Shown here piece after piece: positions 18,450 through 26,108 of a DNA stretch of 64,000 nt. The stretch is from NCBI GenBank assembly GCA_016124535.1, contig WGNK01000047.1, forward strand, positions 1 to 64,000, written 5' to 3'. This DNA comes from Azospirillum sp. (GTDB lineage Bacteria > Pseudomonadota > Alphaproteobacteria > Azospirillales > Azospirillaceae). The notes beneath the pieces were generated by a model that saw nothing but the letters and a program-made list of their open reading frames with translations, was not told where the DNA came from and did not search any database. Every line of letters starts with the position of its first letter. Position 1 is the first letter of the stretch. Made by a program: the position numbers and the translations under genes.

Positions 18450-18905
18450 TCAGGCGTTGGCGACGGGAGGCGCGCGGCTGCGCAGAACGGTCAGGAACTC
18501 CCGCGGCTCAACGACCGGCACCGCGCGGGGCAACGGAAGCGCCGTCCCGGATCCGGACGGCACCTGCGGCGGCGGTGCCCATGGCGCCGGCAGCGAGAAG
18601 CCGGCATGGGCGAAGCAGAACGGACAATGGTTGTGGTGCTCGGGCGCCGTCGGCTGGGGCTGGCCGTCGGGTCCGAAGCGGATCGCCCTGATCCCGTCGC
18701 CGCTGCAGATCGCGATCGACGCGCCGGAGAGATTGGTTTCAAATACCGAGGGTATCGGTCCGGCACCGCCGACCGGCATAAACACCAGCGACAGCATCGA
18801 GAGGATGGCAAACCAGGCAACCATCGGCGACGGCCGCCGGTCTCTGACCGCTGCCCTCGAATGCCGGTATCTGCTCCGTGCCGATTCCGTCACGCCGTAA
18901 CCCAC
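18450..18905 (-). CDS. DUF2946 family small membrane/secreted protein
   Basis: 151 residues. One membrane segment or signal anchor lies at about residues 28-48 (MVAWFAILSMLSLVFMPVGG). Near residue 93 is HHNHCPFCFAHAG, a His/Cys cluster typical of DUF2946 and a plausible metal-binding site. DUF2946 genes are often found beside copper or iron TonB receptors, and here a copper-type receptor follows 198 bases downstream on the same strand. Function is not established; copper binding is inferred from motif and context. Confidence 0.75.
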   Translation of the reverse strand: MGYGVTESARSRYRHSRAAVRDRRPSPMVAWFAILSMLSLVFMPVGGAGPIPSVFETNLSGASIAICSGDGIRAIRFGPDGQPQPTAPEHHNHCPFCFAHAGFSLPAPWAPPPQVPSGSGTALPLPRAVPVVEPREFLTVLRSRAPPVANA

Positions 18906-19110
18906 CCGAACCTGGCCCCGCCCGCGATCACAGCTTTGTTATCAAGCCGCCGCCGCGCGGTCACGCCGGAGCCGCAGCAGACCTGAATTTCGAATCGTTC
19001 TCGTGTGCAATCCGCCACAGGCGGCAGCAGGACCGGCGAGATCGGTCCCGGCGCGGCGCCGTAGCGGTCCTGGTCCGGCCGCGGCACCCGCCCGCTTCAG
19101 GCCACCCAGC

Positions 19111-19554
19111 TCATGCCTGAAGCAGGCTCCGGCCCAACCACGCCGCTGCCGTCGGCACGCCCGGCAGGACGAAGCAATAGCCGCCACCGATCGGCTTGAT
19201 CTACTCCTCCAGGGGCTCGCCGGTGAGTCGGTCTGGACCGCGATAAAGCCCGCCTCCAGGTTCGATGGGAAGCCCACGAACTACAGCCCCAGGTCGAGCT
19301 GCCCCGACGCGGTCAGACCGCGCGAGTGGTTGAAGCCGCGGCGCGGGATCAGACTGGCGGCGGCTTCGGGCGTCCGCGGAGATTGGCCGGACGGATATGG
19401 GCGTCGACCGGCACCTCGGCGCCCGCCGGATCGGCGGCGTAGCCGGCCTGGCCAGCGCCTCGGTGCCGCCCGCGGTACCGAGGCCGCGCAGCAAGTCTCG
19501 CCGGCCGAAGGCGGGGGCGTTGCCCGCGCACTCCGACCGGACCGGGTCAGCCAT
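19111..19554 (-). pseudogene. efeB: Decayed EfeB-like Dyp-type peroxidase (efeB remnant)
   Basis: From ATG 19554 the frame reads MADPV.. and a Tat-like FGRRDLLRGLG. It then jumps, without the expected middle of roughly 300 residues, to C-terminal EfeB sequence spread over three frames: VPVDAHIRPANLRG, LIPRRGFNHSRGL, GQLDLGL, then LEAGFIAVQT, LTGEPLEE and IKPIGGGYCFVLPGV. In-frame stops are at 19283-19281 (GL*FVG) and 19203-19201 (EE*IKP, normally EEYIKP). At least two further frameshifts occur. The gene once encoded a periplasmic haem peroxidase of the EfeUOB iron-uptake type and is now non-functional. Confidence 0.85.
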
Positions 19555-19595
19555 GGCGACTGACACCAGCACCGCGGCAAAGCGGTTGGTTCGCG

Positions 19596-19895
19596 GTGGC
19601 CGTGAAGTCTTCGAGATCGCCGGCGTGGCGGCGGGCGAGAAAGTCCTTCTCGTGCCGCCGGGGCATCGAGTGGAAGCCCCTGAGTTACCGGGTTGCCGCC
19701 TCGATCGACGCTTTCGCGGTCGGCGGGCTGTGGACCGGCAGCTCTTTCGGCGGCATCGGCATCAAGGTGCTGAATGCGTTGATTTCCAGCACATTGTACG
19801 ACCTGCATGAAACCGCCTGGGGCACTTACGGGCCGCCGATCGACACCGGCACCACCGAGGCGCCGAAGGACGGCTGGGCCTCCTGGTTCCAATGA
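19596..19895 (+). CDS. DUF2061-like small membrane protein (possibly decayed)
   Basis: 99 residues from GTG 19596; GTG 19602 is an alternative. The segment KPLSYRVAASIDAFAVGGLW followed by TGSSFGGIGIKVLNALISST and LYDLHETAW matches the DUF2061 pattern K-x-(I/L)-S-(W/Y)-R-(V/I)-x-A-(S/T)-x-D-x-F to Y-x-L-H-E-x-x-W. Two short membrane helices fit. The first 25 residues are basic and unlike the family. It starts 41 bases from the divergent efeB remnant, so it may also be under decay. Function of the family is unknown. Confidence 0.55.
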   Translation: MAVKSSRSPAWRRARKSFSCRRGIEWKPLSYRVAASIDAFAVGGLWTGSSFGGIGIKVLNALISSTLYDLHETAWGTYGPPIDTGTTEAPKDGWASWFQ

Positions 19896-20030
19896 CTGTG
19901 AGCGCCACGCCGATGACCGCGACCGCGGGAACCCCCTCGGAATGAGCGGCACCCTGGGTCGACAGCTGCGAACGCCGCGATCGCCCATCGACGCCCCCTC
20001 CGCCGTTGTCCCGGCGCCCGGAGGCTTCGG

Positions 20031-20480
20031 TCAATCCAGCTTCTCGGAAACCGCCAGGATCGCTGCCGCGAGTGCCGCCATCGCCGGATCGGCGGCGTGA
20101 CGGATCAGGGCTTGGGCGGCACGGCCGGCGTCCGATTCCGGCCTTGGCGCTTTCTCAATACCCGCGATCAGCGAGCCGGTCGGGGCAATCGGCGCCGACG
20201 CATTGGTCAGAGCCGATCGAAGGCCTTCGTTGACCTCGTCAATCCGGGCTTCCCGCCAGGCCGCGAGCACCGTGGCGACCAGCGCCATTGCCGGCTGGTA
20301 GCGCTCATGCCCCCGCACCGTGAAACACGCATCGATTCCGTTGGAGTATCGCGATGCCGGCTCAAAAACGCGGGCCGCGTAGCCGCCGCGCTGCTCGGTG
20401 CCGGCAAATTTGCCGATCACGACCTCTCCGATGGCAACCGCGTCGTCCGCGGATTCTCGGGTTACCGTCACTCTCAACAT
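20031..20480 (-). CDS. Hypothetical protein, 149 residues
   Basis: ATG 20480 is chosen because GGAG sits 7 bases upstream; the open frame continues upstream but without support. No signal peptide or membrane segment is visible. The middle (ASRYSNGIDACFTVRGHERY) and the Ala-rich helical C-terminus give no family match that I recognise. It stands alone, convergent with the DUF2061-like gene. Confidence 0.55.
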   Translation of the reverse strand: MLRVTVTRESADDAVAIGEVVIGKFAGTEQRGGYAARVFEPASRYSNGIDACFTVRGHERYQPAMALVATVLAAWREARIDEVNEGLRSALTNASAPIAPTGSLIAGIEKAPRPESDAGRAAQALIRHAADPAMAALAAAILAVSEKLD

Positions 20481-20815
20481 CTGGTATCTCCGCAAAGAAC
20501 GCTGGCCGAATGACCGCGACACCATCAAGGGTCGGCAAGGCGCCGGACCCGCCTGATCGGGCGGCAGTACCGCGCCCAGTACGGCCCGGAACGGCCCAGG
20601 CAGGTCCTCGGGTCTGGGAAACGGCATCGCCACCGGTGCGCCATCTCGAACATATCAGGAACGTATTTAACCCGCGGCCGCCGCTGACGCAACCGCGGAT
20701 TCCACCGGAACTCCTCCGTCGCCGCCAATCCCTTGGGCGCCCTCGTCAAGCCTCTTGCCCCGGCCGGGGAAGGCGATCGACAATTGTCGACCCCGGGCAA
20801 GCAGGGAGAGCGGAA
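20481..20815. other. 335-bp divergent intergenic region
   Basis: Separates the divergently transcribed hypothetical gene and secreted-protein gene and should hold both promoters. No clear -35/-10 pair, palindrome or small gene was seen. AT-rich ACATATCAGGAACGTATTTAAC at about 20650-20671 is the likeliest promoter area. Confidence 0.4.
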
Positions 20816-21508
20816 ATGCTCAAGGCACCGATCGCCGGCGGATTGATGATCGGGATCGCGGTCGCCGCGACCCTCGCGATGGCCCAAACCCAGCCGCCCT
20901 TGCACCGGGCGGAGGCGGCGGCGCAGCTGCCTTTCCCGGCCGGGTTCTCGATCCCCCTGCTGTCGGCGCCGGGACCCGGAGTCGCAGCCGGCGAACGGGC
21001 GTTCGGGCTGACATGGCGCGGCGGCAATCCCCCCTTCTCCGTCGTCCTGACCGACCAGCCGCCGGACCCGCCGGGCCTCGGCCCGGCGCCCAGGCCTGGC
21101 GACCCGCCGCGAACCGGACCGATGTGGGAAATGCAGCCCTACACCGTCCTGCTTGGCGCCGAAGGCCTGCGCGAACCGCGCCTGCCGCCTCAGAGGGTCA
21201 TGCTTGCCCCAGGCTTCTATCGGGTCACCGTGACCGAGGCCGCCGGCTACCGCGTGGCAGCCATTTTCAGGGTGGTGTCGCTCGCTGAAGTCCCGATGCC
21301 GCCATCGGACGCGCGACACGCCGGGCTGACCGAGGCAGAGCAGGAGACCGCAGGAGCGGTTTGGCTGGCAGCTCAGGACAATCGCGCCTGGATGTTCGAG
21401 AGCTGGTTGCGCGTCCTCTCGGTGTCGGAACACTACGGTCCGGCACAGGCGCTGGCCGAGGCCCTGGCGAATGGCGATGTCCCGCCGATTGCCTCGCCGC
21501 AGCCCTGA
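20816..21508 (+). CDS. Hypothetical secreted protein, 230 residues
   Basis: ATG 20816 has GGGAGAG just upstream. The first 24 residues (LMIGIAVAATLAMAQ) form a signal peptide, so the protein is probably periplasmic. A Pro/Gly-rich section with FSVVLTDQPPDPPG and a beta-rich middle ending FYRVTVTEAAGYRVAAIFRV look like an immunoglobulin-type or carboxypeptidase-regulatory fold, but I cannot name the family. The C-terminus is helical. It lies 164 bases upstream of the DUF692 operon, transcribed in the same direction; a shared role is possible but unproven. Confidence 0.65.
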   Translation: MLKAPIAGGLMIGIAVAATLAMAQTQPPLHRAEAAAQLPFPAGFSIPLLSAPGPGVAAGERAFGLTWRGGNPPFSVVLTDQPPDPPGLGPAPRPGDPPRTGPMWEMQPYTVLLGAEGLREPRLPPQRVMLAPGFYRVTVTEAAGYRVAAIFRVVSLAEVPMPPSDARHAGLTEAEQETAGAVWLAAQDNRAWMFESWLRVLSVSEHYGPAQALAEALANGDVPPIASPQP

Positions 21509-21672
21509 GATCGTCCGGTGCGGCCTCCGTCCAGGCCGCTTCGGACATTGTCGCCCCGGCCGATATTTTCCTGTCGCCGAAGCTGTCAGTGACCGGCGAC
21601 ACAGCCAGGGCCGCGCTTGCCTGCTATAACCCCCGGCACCGGCGAGCTAAGAGCTGGAGCGGGGAAACCTCA

Positions 21673-22419
21673 ATGACGGCAACGACGCAACTTCCGCCGC
21701 CCCTGCAACAGGGTCTGTCGGCGCTGGTCGAGGGCGCACAGGCCGCGTTCGGCGAGGACCTGCTCGCAGTCGTGCTGTTCGGCTCGGCCGCCGAGGGGCG
21801 ACTGCGGTCGGCCTCCGACCTCAACCTGGTGATCGTGCTGCGTCGCTTCGACGGGATCGGGGTCGACGAATTCCGCGACAGTTACCGGCTGGCCCATGCC
21901 GCGGCGCGGGTACGGGCGATGTTCCTGCTAGGCTCCGAGCTGGAAATGGCGGCTCAGCTTTTCCCGGTCAAGATCACCGATATTCTGCTGCGCCGGATCG
22001 TCCTCTACGGCACCGATCCCTTCGCCGGTCTGGAAATTCCGCGCGACGCCCTGCGCCATCAGGCGATGCAGATGCTCACCAATCTGACCCTGGTGCTGCG
22101 CGAACGCTACGCCCTGCTCAGCCTGCGCGAGGACAAGCTGGCGCCGGTGCTGGGCGAGGTGGCACCGCCGCTGCGCGCCTGCGCCGCCGCCTTGCTCACC
22201 CTCGAAGGGCGCACCACGGTTTCGCCGCGTGCCGCGCTCGAAGCGGTGATCGGCGAGTGCGGCGACCCGCGCTGGACGGATGTCCCGGAGCTTTTCCAGA
22301 AGGTGCGTCAAGGCCTGGTTCTGGCGCCGGGCCAGGCCCGGTCGGCACTGTTCGCCGTGATCGATCTCGCCGCCAACCTGCAAACCCGCCTGCAGGCGGC
22401 GGCCGGAGTCAGCCGATGA
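21673..22419 (+). CDS. Nucleotidyltransferase-fold protein, probably catalytically impaired
   Basis: 248 residues. Residues about 34-55 contain LFGSAAEGRLRSASDLNLVI, the DNA polymerase-beta type nucleotidyltransferase motif GS-x(8-10)-D-x-D. Here the second aspartate is asparagine (DLN), so metal-dependent transfer may be lost. The rest is helical and resembles HEPN/kanamycin-nucleotidyltransferase-like partners. It is the first gene of a tightly linked set: its TGA overlaps the next ATG by 4 bases. A role in the DUF692 system is inferred from this coupling only. Confidence 0.75.
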   Translation: MTATTQLPPPLQQGLSALVEGAQAAFGEDLLAVVLFGSAAEGRLRSASDLNLVIVLRRFDGIGVDEFRDSYRLAHAAARVRAMFLLGSELEMAAQLFPVKITDILLRRIVLYGTDPFAGLEIPRDALRHQAMQMLTNLTLVLRERYALLSLREDKLAPVLGEVAPPLRACAAALLTLEGRTTVSPRAALEAVIGECGDPRWTDVPELFQKVRQGLVLAPGQARSALFAVIDLAANLQTRLQAAAGVSR

Positions 22420-23339
22420 CGGTTCTCGACCTGCTCGACGAACTTTATCCGTTCACCCTCCGCGGCCCTGAATTCCTGCAATTCTATCTCGGCCTCGGCC
22501 TGCTGGTGGTGCTCGCCCTCTGGATCGTCACCAGAGGATCGGACCGGCCGGGCACAGCGTCAGTGGCGATTCGCGGCGTCGATCCCTATGAGGCGGCCTA
22601 TCTGCGCTCCGGCCGCGACGAGGCGATCAAGGTCGCGGTGTTCTCCCTGGCCGACCGCGGTCTGCTGGTCGCCGAGGGCGGCCGGAGCGATCTCAATGCA
22701 AGCTCCCGTCTGGTCGCCCGCGCTGCGGGCGACAAGCGGCTGGTCAATCGGCCGTTCGAACGCGCCGTGCTCGAGCATTTCGCCAGCGCCGGCAAACCGG
22801 CCACGGCCTTGAAGGCCCCGGCGGTCAGGGAAGCCGCCGAGTCCTATCACCGGGCCTTGGAGTCGCGCGGCCTGGTCTGCAGCCACGCCGAGACCGCGGC
22901 GGCGGGTTCGCGGCAACTTGTCGCCCGCTTGATCCTGGTTGGCGTCTCGGCATTGCGGATCGGCCAGGCGCTGGCCCATGGTCGCTACAACCTGATGTTC
23001 CTGGTGCTGCTGACCGTGGCCGCCTGGTTCGCGGTCGGCCGGTTCGGCAGCCGCCGGCTGACCAGTGCCGGGCGGCGCCAGGTGGCGTCGCTGCGCAACA
23101 TGCTGACGGATCTGCGCAAACGCTCCGCTACCCTCAAACCCGGCGGCTCGACCAACGAGGCAGCCCTGCTCGCCGCGGTGTTCGGCTTCTCGGTGCTGTC
23201 CGCCGCCGCCTTCCCCGCGGCCCGTGCGTTTTCGATGCCCCAGTCGGAGGGCAGCAGCGGCTTCAGCAGCGACTCCGGATGCAGCAGCAGTTGCGGCAGC
23301 AGCTGCGGCGGCGGATGCGGCGGCGGATGCGGCGGCTGA
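22416..23339 (+). CDS. TIGR04222-type membrane protein with periodic Cys tail
   Basis: 307 residues. Membrane segments are visible at about residues 20-40 (FYLGLGLLVVLALWIV), 180-210 and 240-262. Between the first and second is a cytoplasmic helical domain (DPYEAAYLRSGRDEAIKVAV, ADRGLLV) that matches the TIGR04222 domain. The C-terminus is Ser/Gly-rich and ends with five cysteines at exact four-residue spacing: C-SSS-C-GSS-C-GGG-C-GGG-C-GG. Such tails next to a DUF692 enzyme suggest a substrate for oxidative cysteine modification. The gene overlaps its neighbours on both sides. Confidence 0.82.
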   Translation: MTVLDLLDELYPFTLRGPEFLQFYLGLGLLVVLALWIVTRGSDRPGTASVAIRGVDPYEAAYLRSGRDEAIKVAVFSLADRGLLVAEGGRSDLNASSRLVARAAGDKRLVNRPFERAVLEHFASAGKPATALKAPAVREAAESYHRALESRGLVCSHAETAAAGSRQLVARLILVGVSALRIGQALAHGRYNLMFLVLLTVAAWFAVGRFGSRRLTSAGRRQVASLRNMLTDLRKRSATLKPGGSTNEAALLAAVFGFSVLSAAAFPAARAFSMPQSEGSSGFSSDSGCSSSCGSSCGGGCGGGCGG

Positions 23340-24205
23340 ACGACCGGGTCGGGCTGGGGTGGCGGCCCGAGCTGGCGGCCGGCATCCTCGGCCATCTCGA
23401 CCGCCTGGACGTGATCGAGGTGGTTGCGGAGAATTATCTGGTCGGCGCCGGCCGGTCGTCACTGCGCGGCCGGTCGTCACTGCAGGGGCTGTGCGATCTG
23501 GCTCGCCTGGTACCGGTGCTGCTCCATGGCGTCTCGCTCGGCCTGGCCTCGACCGTGGCGGTGGAGCCGCGGCGGCTGGTGGCAATCGCGCGGTTGATCG
23601 AACGCGTTCAGCCCGAGGCGTGGTCCGAACACCTGGCGTTCGTGCGGGGTGGCGGCATCGAGATCGGCCACCTCGCAGCCCCGCCGCGGACGCCGCAGAC
23701 CATCGCCGGCTGCCTGGCCAATCTGCATGCGGCGAAACGGGTCGTGGGCAGCCTGCCTGCCCTGGAAAACATCGCGACCCTGGTCCGTCCGCCCTGCAGC
23801 AGCCTCGACGAGGCCGCCTGGATCACCGCGATCCTCGAGGGCAGCGGCGCCCCGCTGCTGCTCGACCTCCACAACCTCTATGCCAATGCGCTGAACTTCG
23901 GCGAGGCGCCCTTGACCCTGCTGGGACGCTTTCCGCTGGACCGAACCACCATGATCCACCTGAGCGGCGGCCGCTGGATCGGCCCACCCGGCGACCGCCG
24001 GTTGCTGGACGACCATCTTCACGAGGTGCCGGAGCCGGTGTTCGACCTGCTGGCCGAAGTCGCGCGCCGGGTGCCGCAACCGCTTACCGTGATCGTCGAG
24101 CGCGACGGCGACTATCCGCAGTTCGGCCGCCTGCTGGCCCAGATCGAGGACGCCCGCGCCGCTCTGGCACGGGGCCGCGCCGGCCGGATCGGCGCTGCTG
24201 CATGA
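23327..24205 (+). CDS. DUF692/MNIO family enzyme
   Basis: 292 residues from ATG 23327; ATG 23315 or 23279 would overlap the upstream gene more. The TIM-barrel family (multinuclear non-haem iron oxidative enzymes, e.g. MbnB) modifies cysteines in ribosomal peptides. Conserved features visible here are VGLGWRPEL, VVAENYL, VLLHGVSLGL with its His, WSEHLAFV, LPALENIATL, LLLDLHNLYANALN, MIHLSGG, DDHLHEVPEPV and TVIVERDGDYP. The His, Asp, Asn and Glu metal ligands expected for the family appear present. The likely substrate is the Cys tail of the upstream protein. It carries an 18-bp internal duplication. Confidence 0.85.
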   Translation: MRRLNDRVGLGWRPELAAGILGHLDRLDVIEVVAENYLVGAGRSSLRGRSSLQGLCDLARLVPVLLHGVSLGLASTVAVEPRRLVAIARLIERVQPEAWSEHLAFVRGGGIEIGHLAAPPRTPQTIAGCLANLHAAKRVVGSLPALENIATLVRPPCSSLDEAAWITAILEGSGAPLLLDLHNLYANALNFGEAPLTLLGRFPLDRTTMIHLSGGRWIGPPGDRRLLDDHLHEVPEPVFDLLAEVARRVPQPLTVIVERDGDYPQFGRLLAQIEDARAALARGRAGRIGAAA

Positions 24206-24495
24206 GTGCGCCAGCGCTTGAGGCCTTCCTGGCTCGGCTCTACACCGATCCGGCGCTGCTCGAGCGCTTTCTCGCCGCGCCCGAGGCGACCGCCAGCGCC
24301 GCCGGCCTGCCCGCCGAAACCTGCGCCGCCCTGTCGGACTGCGACACCATCGGCCTGCGTCTGGCCGCCGAAAGCATCGGGCGCAAGCGCAGCCGCCGCT
24401 GTCCCGCGGCCGGGAACACGCTCGCGCTACGGTTCGCGCGATGGCTCTTGGCGGCGATCGGCACGGCCTGCCGCCAACCGGGCGGCCCCCCCTGA
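24202..24495 (+). CDS. 97-residue partner protein of the DUF692 enzyme
   Basis: ATG 24202 overlaps the DUF692 stop (ATGA). The N-terminal 40 residues (LEAFLARLYTDPALLERFLA then PEATASAAGLPAETCAAL) resemble short helical proteins found beside MNIO enzymes and the start of their DUF2063/BufC-type partners, but the full partner domain is missing. The C-terminal half is basic (SIGRKRSRRC) and ends with a hydrophobic ALRFARWLLAAIGTA helix that could attach to membrane. A substrate-recognition role is inferred. Confidence 0.65.
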   Translation: MSAPALEAFLARLYTDPALLERFLAAPEATASAAGLPAETCAALSDCDTIGLRLAAESIGRKRSRRCPAAGNTLALRFARWLLAAIGTACRQPGGPP

Positions 24496-24562
24496 TCACG
24501 GGACCGGCAAATGCCGTCCCGCCGCCCCCTGCCCTCCCCAGAGCGGGAAAGGTATTTCTGAC

Positions 24563-26083
24563 CTATGGCTCCGCCAGTGGCAGGGCCACCACGACGCGGA
24601 AGCCGCCGTCAGGGCGGTTTTCGGCGGCGACCACGCCGCCCATGACTTCGACATTGCGGCGCACGATCCACAGCCCGAGCCCGAAATGGGCCGGGCTCTT
24701 GACCGGCATGCCACCGTCTTGCCCCGGTGCCGGCGGCCCCTTGCTCTCGCGCAGCGAGACAAAGCGGCTGAAGATGCGTTCCAGGGTATCGGGGGCCACC
24801 CCCGGCCCCTGGTCGGCAACGCTGAGTTCGGCGACTTTCGGCCGGACCCGCAGGCCGACCTCGATGGTGCCGCCGGCCGGGCTGAAGCTGACCGCGTTGT
24901 CAAGCAGGTTCTGCAGCACCACCTCGACCAGCGGTGACGCCCCGGTCACCACGCAGCCGGGATCGATCCCGGCGGCGAAGCGAATCGCCGCCGGGTCGTG
25001 GGCCTCGCTGTATTCGGCGACCAGGTCGGCGACCAGGTCCGACAGCGGCACCCGCTCCAAGGGCGGATTGATGGTATCGGCCAAGGTCTCGTCGAGCGCC
25101 CGCGCCGCGGTGACCAGGCCGTCCAGCCGCTCCAGCGAACGGTCGATCAATTCCAGCGAGCGCAGGCCCCGCGGGTCATCGCCGATCCGGCGGCGTAGCG
25201 GCTCCAGGCTCTGGGCGATGATGCCGAGCGGCGTCTTGAAGGCGTGGGCGGTCTCTTCCGCCGCGAAGCGCAGCGCCTCGGCCGAGGCGCGCAGCCCGTC
25301 TACCAAGCGGTCGAATTCGCCGGCGACCCATGTCAGCTCCGGGATACTGTTGGAGGCGGCGAAACCCGAGCGCCCGGCGTCCCCGGTTCTGAGCGCGCGG
25401 GCCAGCCGGCCGAAGCGGCGCAGGCCCACCCAGACCTGGACCAGCAGCGCCAGCACCGCCACCGCCATCGCCAGATAGATCAGGGTGGCGCCGCGCACCG
25501 CCGCGGTCCGCCAATAGGGCTGGCCGAGCCCGGTGCCGAGCGCGTCGGATGAATGATCGGCGGTGATCACCACCCAACAGCCGGCGGCGGTCGAGATCGC
25601 GGTGAGTGAGGTCAACAACTCGGTGGCGCCGTCGGGATTGGTGTAGCGAAAGCCGACGGTACCGGCATGGGCGCAGGTGGCGTCGAGCCGGCTCAGTACG
25701 CCCAGGCGGTCGAATTCCCGGCGCTCGCCCTCCAGCCAGGCGGCGGATACCCTCGGTGCCGACGCGACATAGAAGAAATTGGCGCCGGGGACCGCGGCCG
25801 GCCGGAACAGCAGCTTGATGTCCGGCCCGACCCCGCCGAGCCGCCCGACCATCTCGGCCAGCGCCGCCATCGCCTCGCGGTCGGCCTTTTCCAGCCGCGG
25901 CCGCAAGGCTTCGGCGATCAGCCGGCCCTGGACCTCGCTGCTCGCGACCAGCAGGCGGTTGGTCTGGTCGTTGGCGGCGCGGAACTGGTCGTAGACCAGA
26001 AACGGCACCGTCGCAAACATGACCAGTGCCAGCACGATTTTGACCGAGACCGGCCGCCACAGATCGGCACCGGTCCGGGCCAC
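24563..26083 (-). CDS. Sensor histidine kinase
   Basis: 506 residues if it starts at GTG 26083, which lies 27 bases inside the response regulator gene; the frame is open further upstream. Transmembrane helices are at about residues 13-33 and 195-220, enclosing a periplasmic sensor domain. HAMP follows, then the phosphoacceptor helix ETAHAFKTPLG (His near residue 279). The ATPase domain shows the N box LQNLLDNAVSFS, G1 DQGPGVA and G2 FGLGLWIVRRN. It phosphorylates the regulator encoded directly upstream. The signal is unknown. Confidence 0.88.
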   Translation of the reverse strand: MARTGADLWRPVSVKIVLALVMFATVPFLVYDQFRAANDQTNRLLVASSEVQGRLIAEALRPRLEKADREAMAALAEMVGRLGGVGPDIKLLFRPAAVPGANFFYVASAPRVSAAWLEGERREFDRLGVLSRLDATCAHAGTVGFRYTNPDGATELLTSLTAISTAAGCWVVITADHSSDALGTGLGQPYWRTAAVRGATLIYLAMAVAVLALLVQVWVGLRRFGRLARALRTGDAGRSGFAASNSIPELTWVAGEFDRLVDGLRASAEALRFAAEETAHAFKTPLGIIAQSLEPLRRRIGDDPRGLRSLELIDRSLERLDGLVTAARALDETLADTINPPLERVPLSDLVADLVAEYSEAHDPAAIRFAAGIDPGCVVTGASPLVEVVLQNLLDNAVSFSPAGGTIEVGLRVRPKVAELSVADQGPGVAPDTLERIFSRFVSLRESKGPPAPGQDGGMPVKSPAHFGLGLWIVRRNVEVMGGVVAAENRPDGGFRVVVALPLAEP

Positions 26084-26108
26084 CCGGCGCCAGGCGCTGC
26101 CGATCGAC

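Noticed and set aside
19281-19988. 235-residue minus-strand open frame
   Set aside because: Only a part of it corresponds to one frame of the decayed efeB; the rest is antisense to the DUF2061-like gene.
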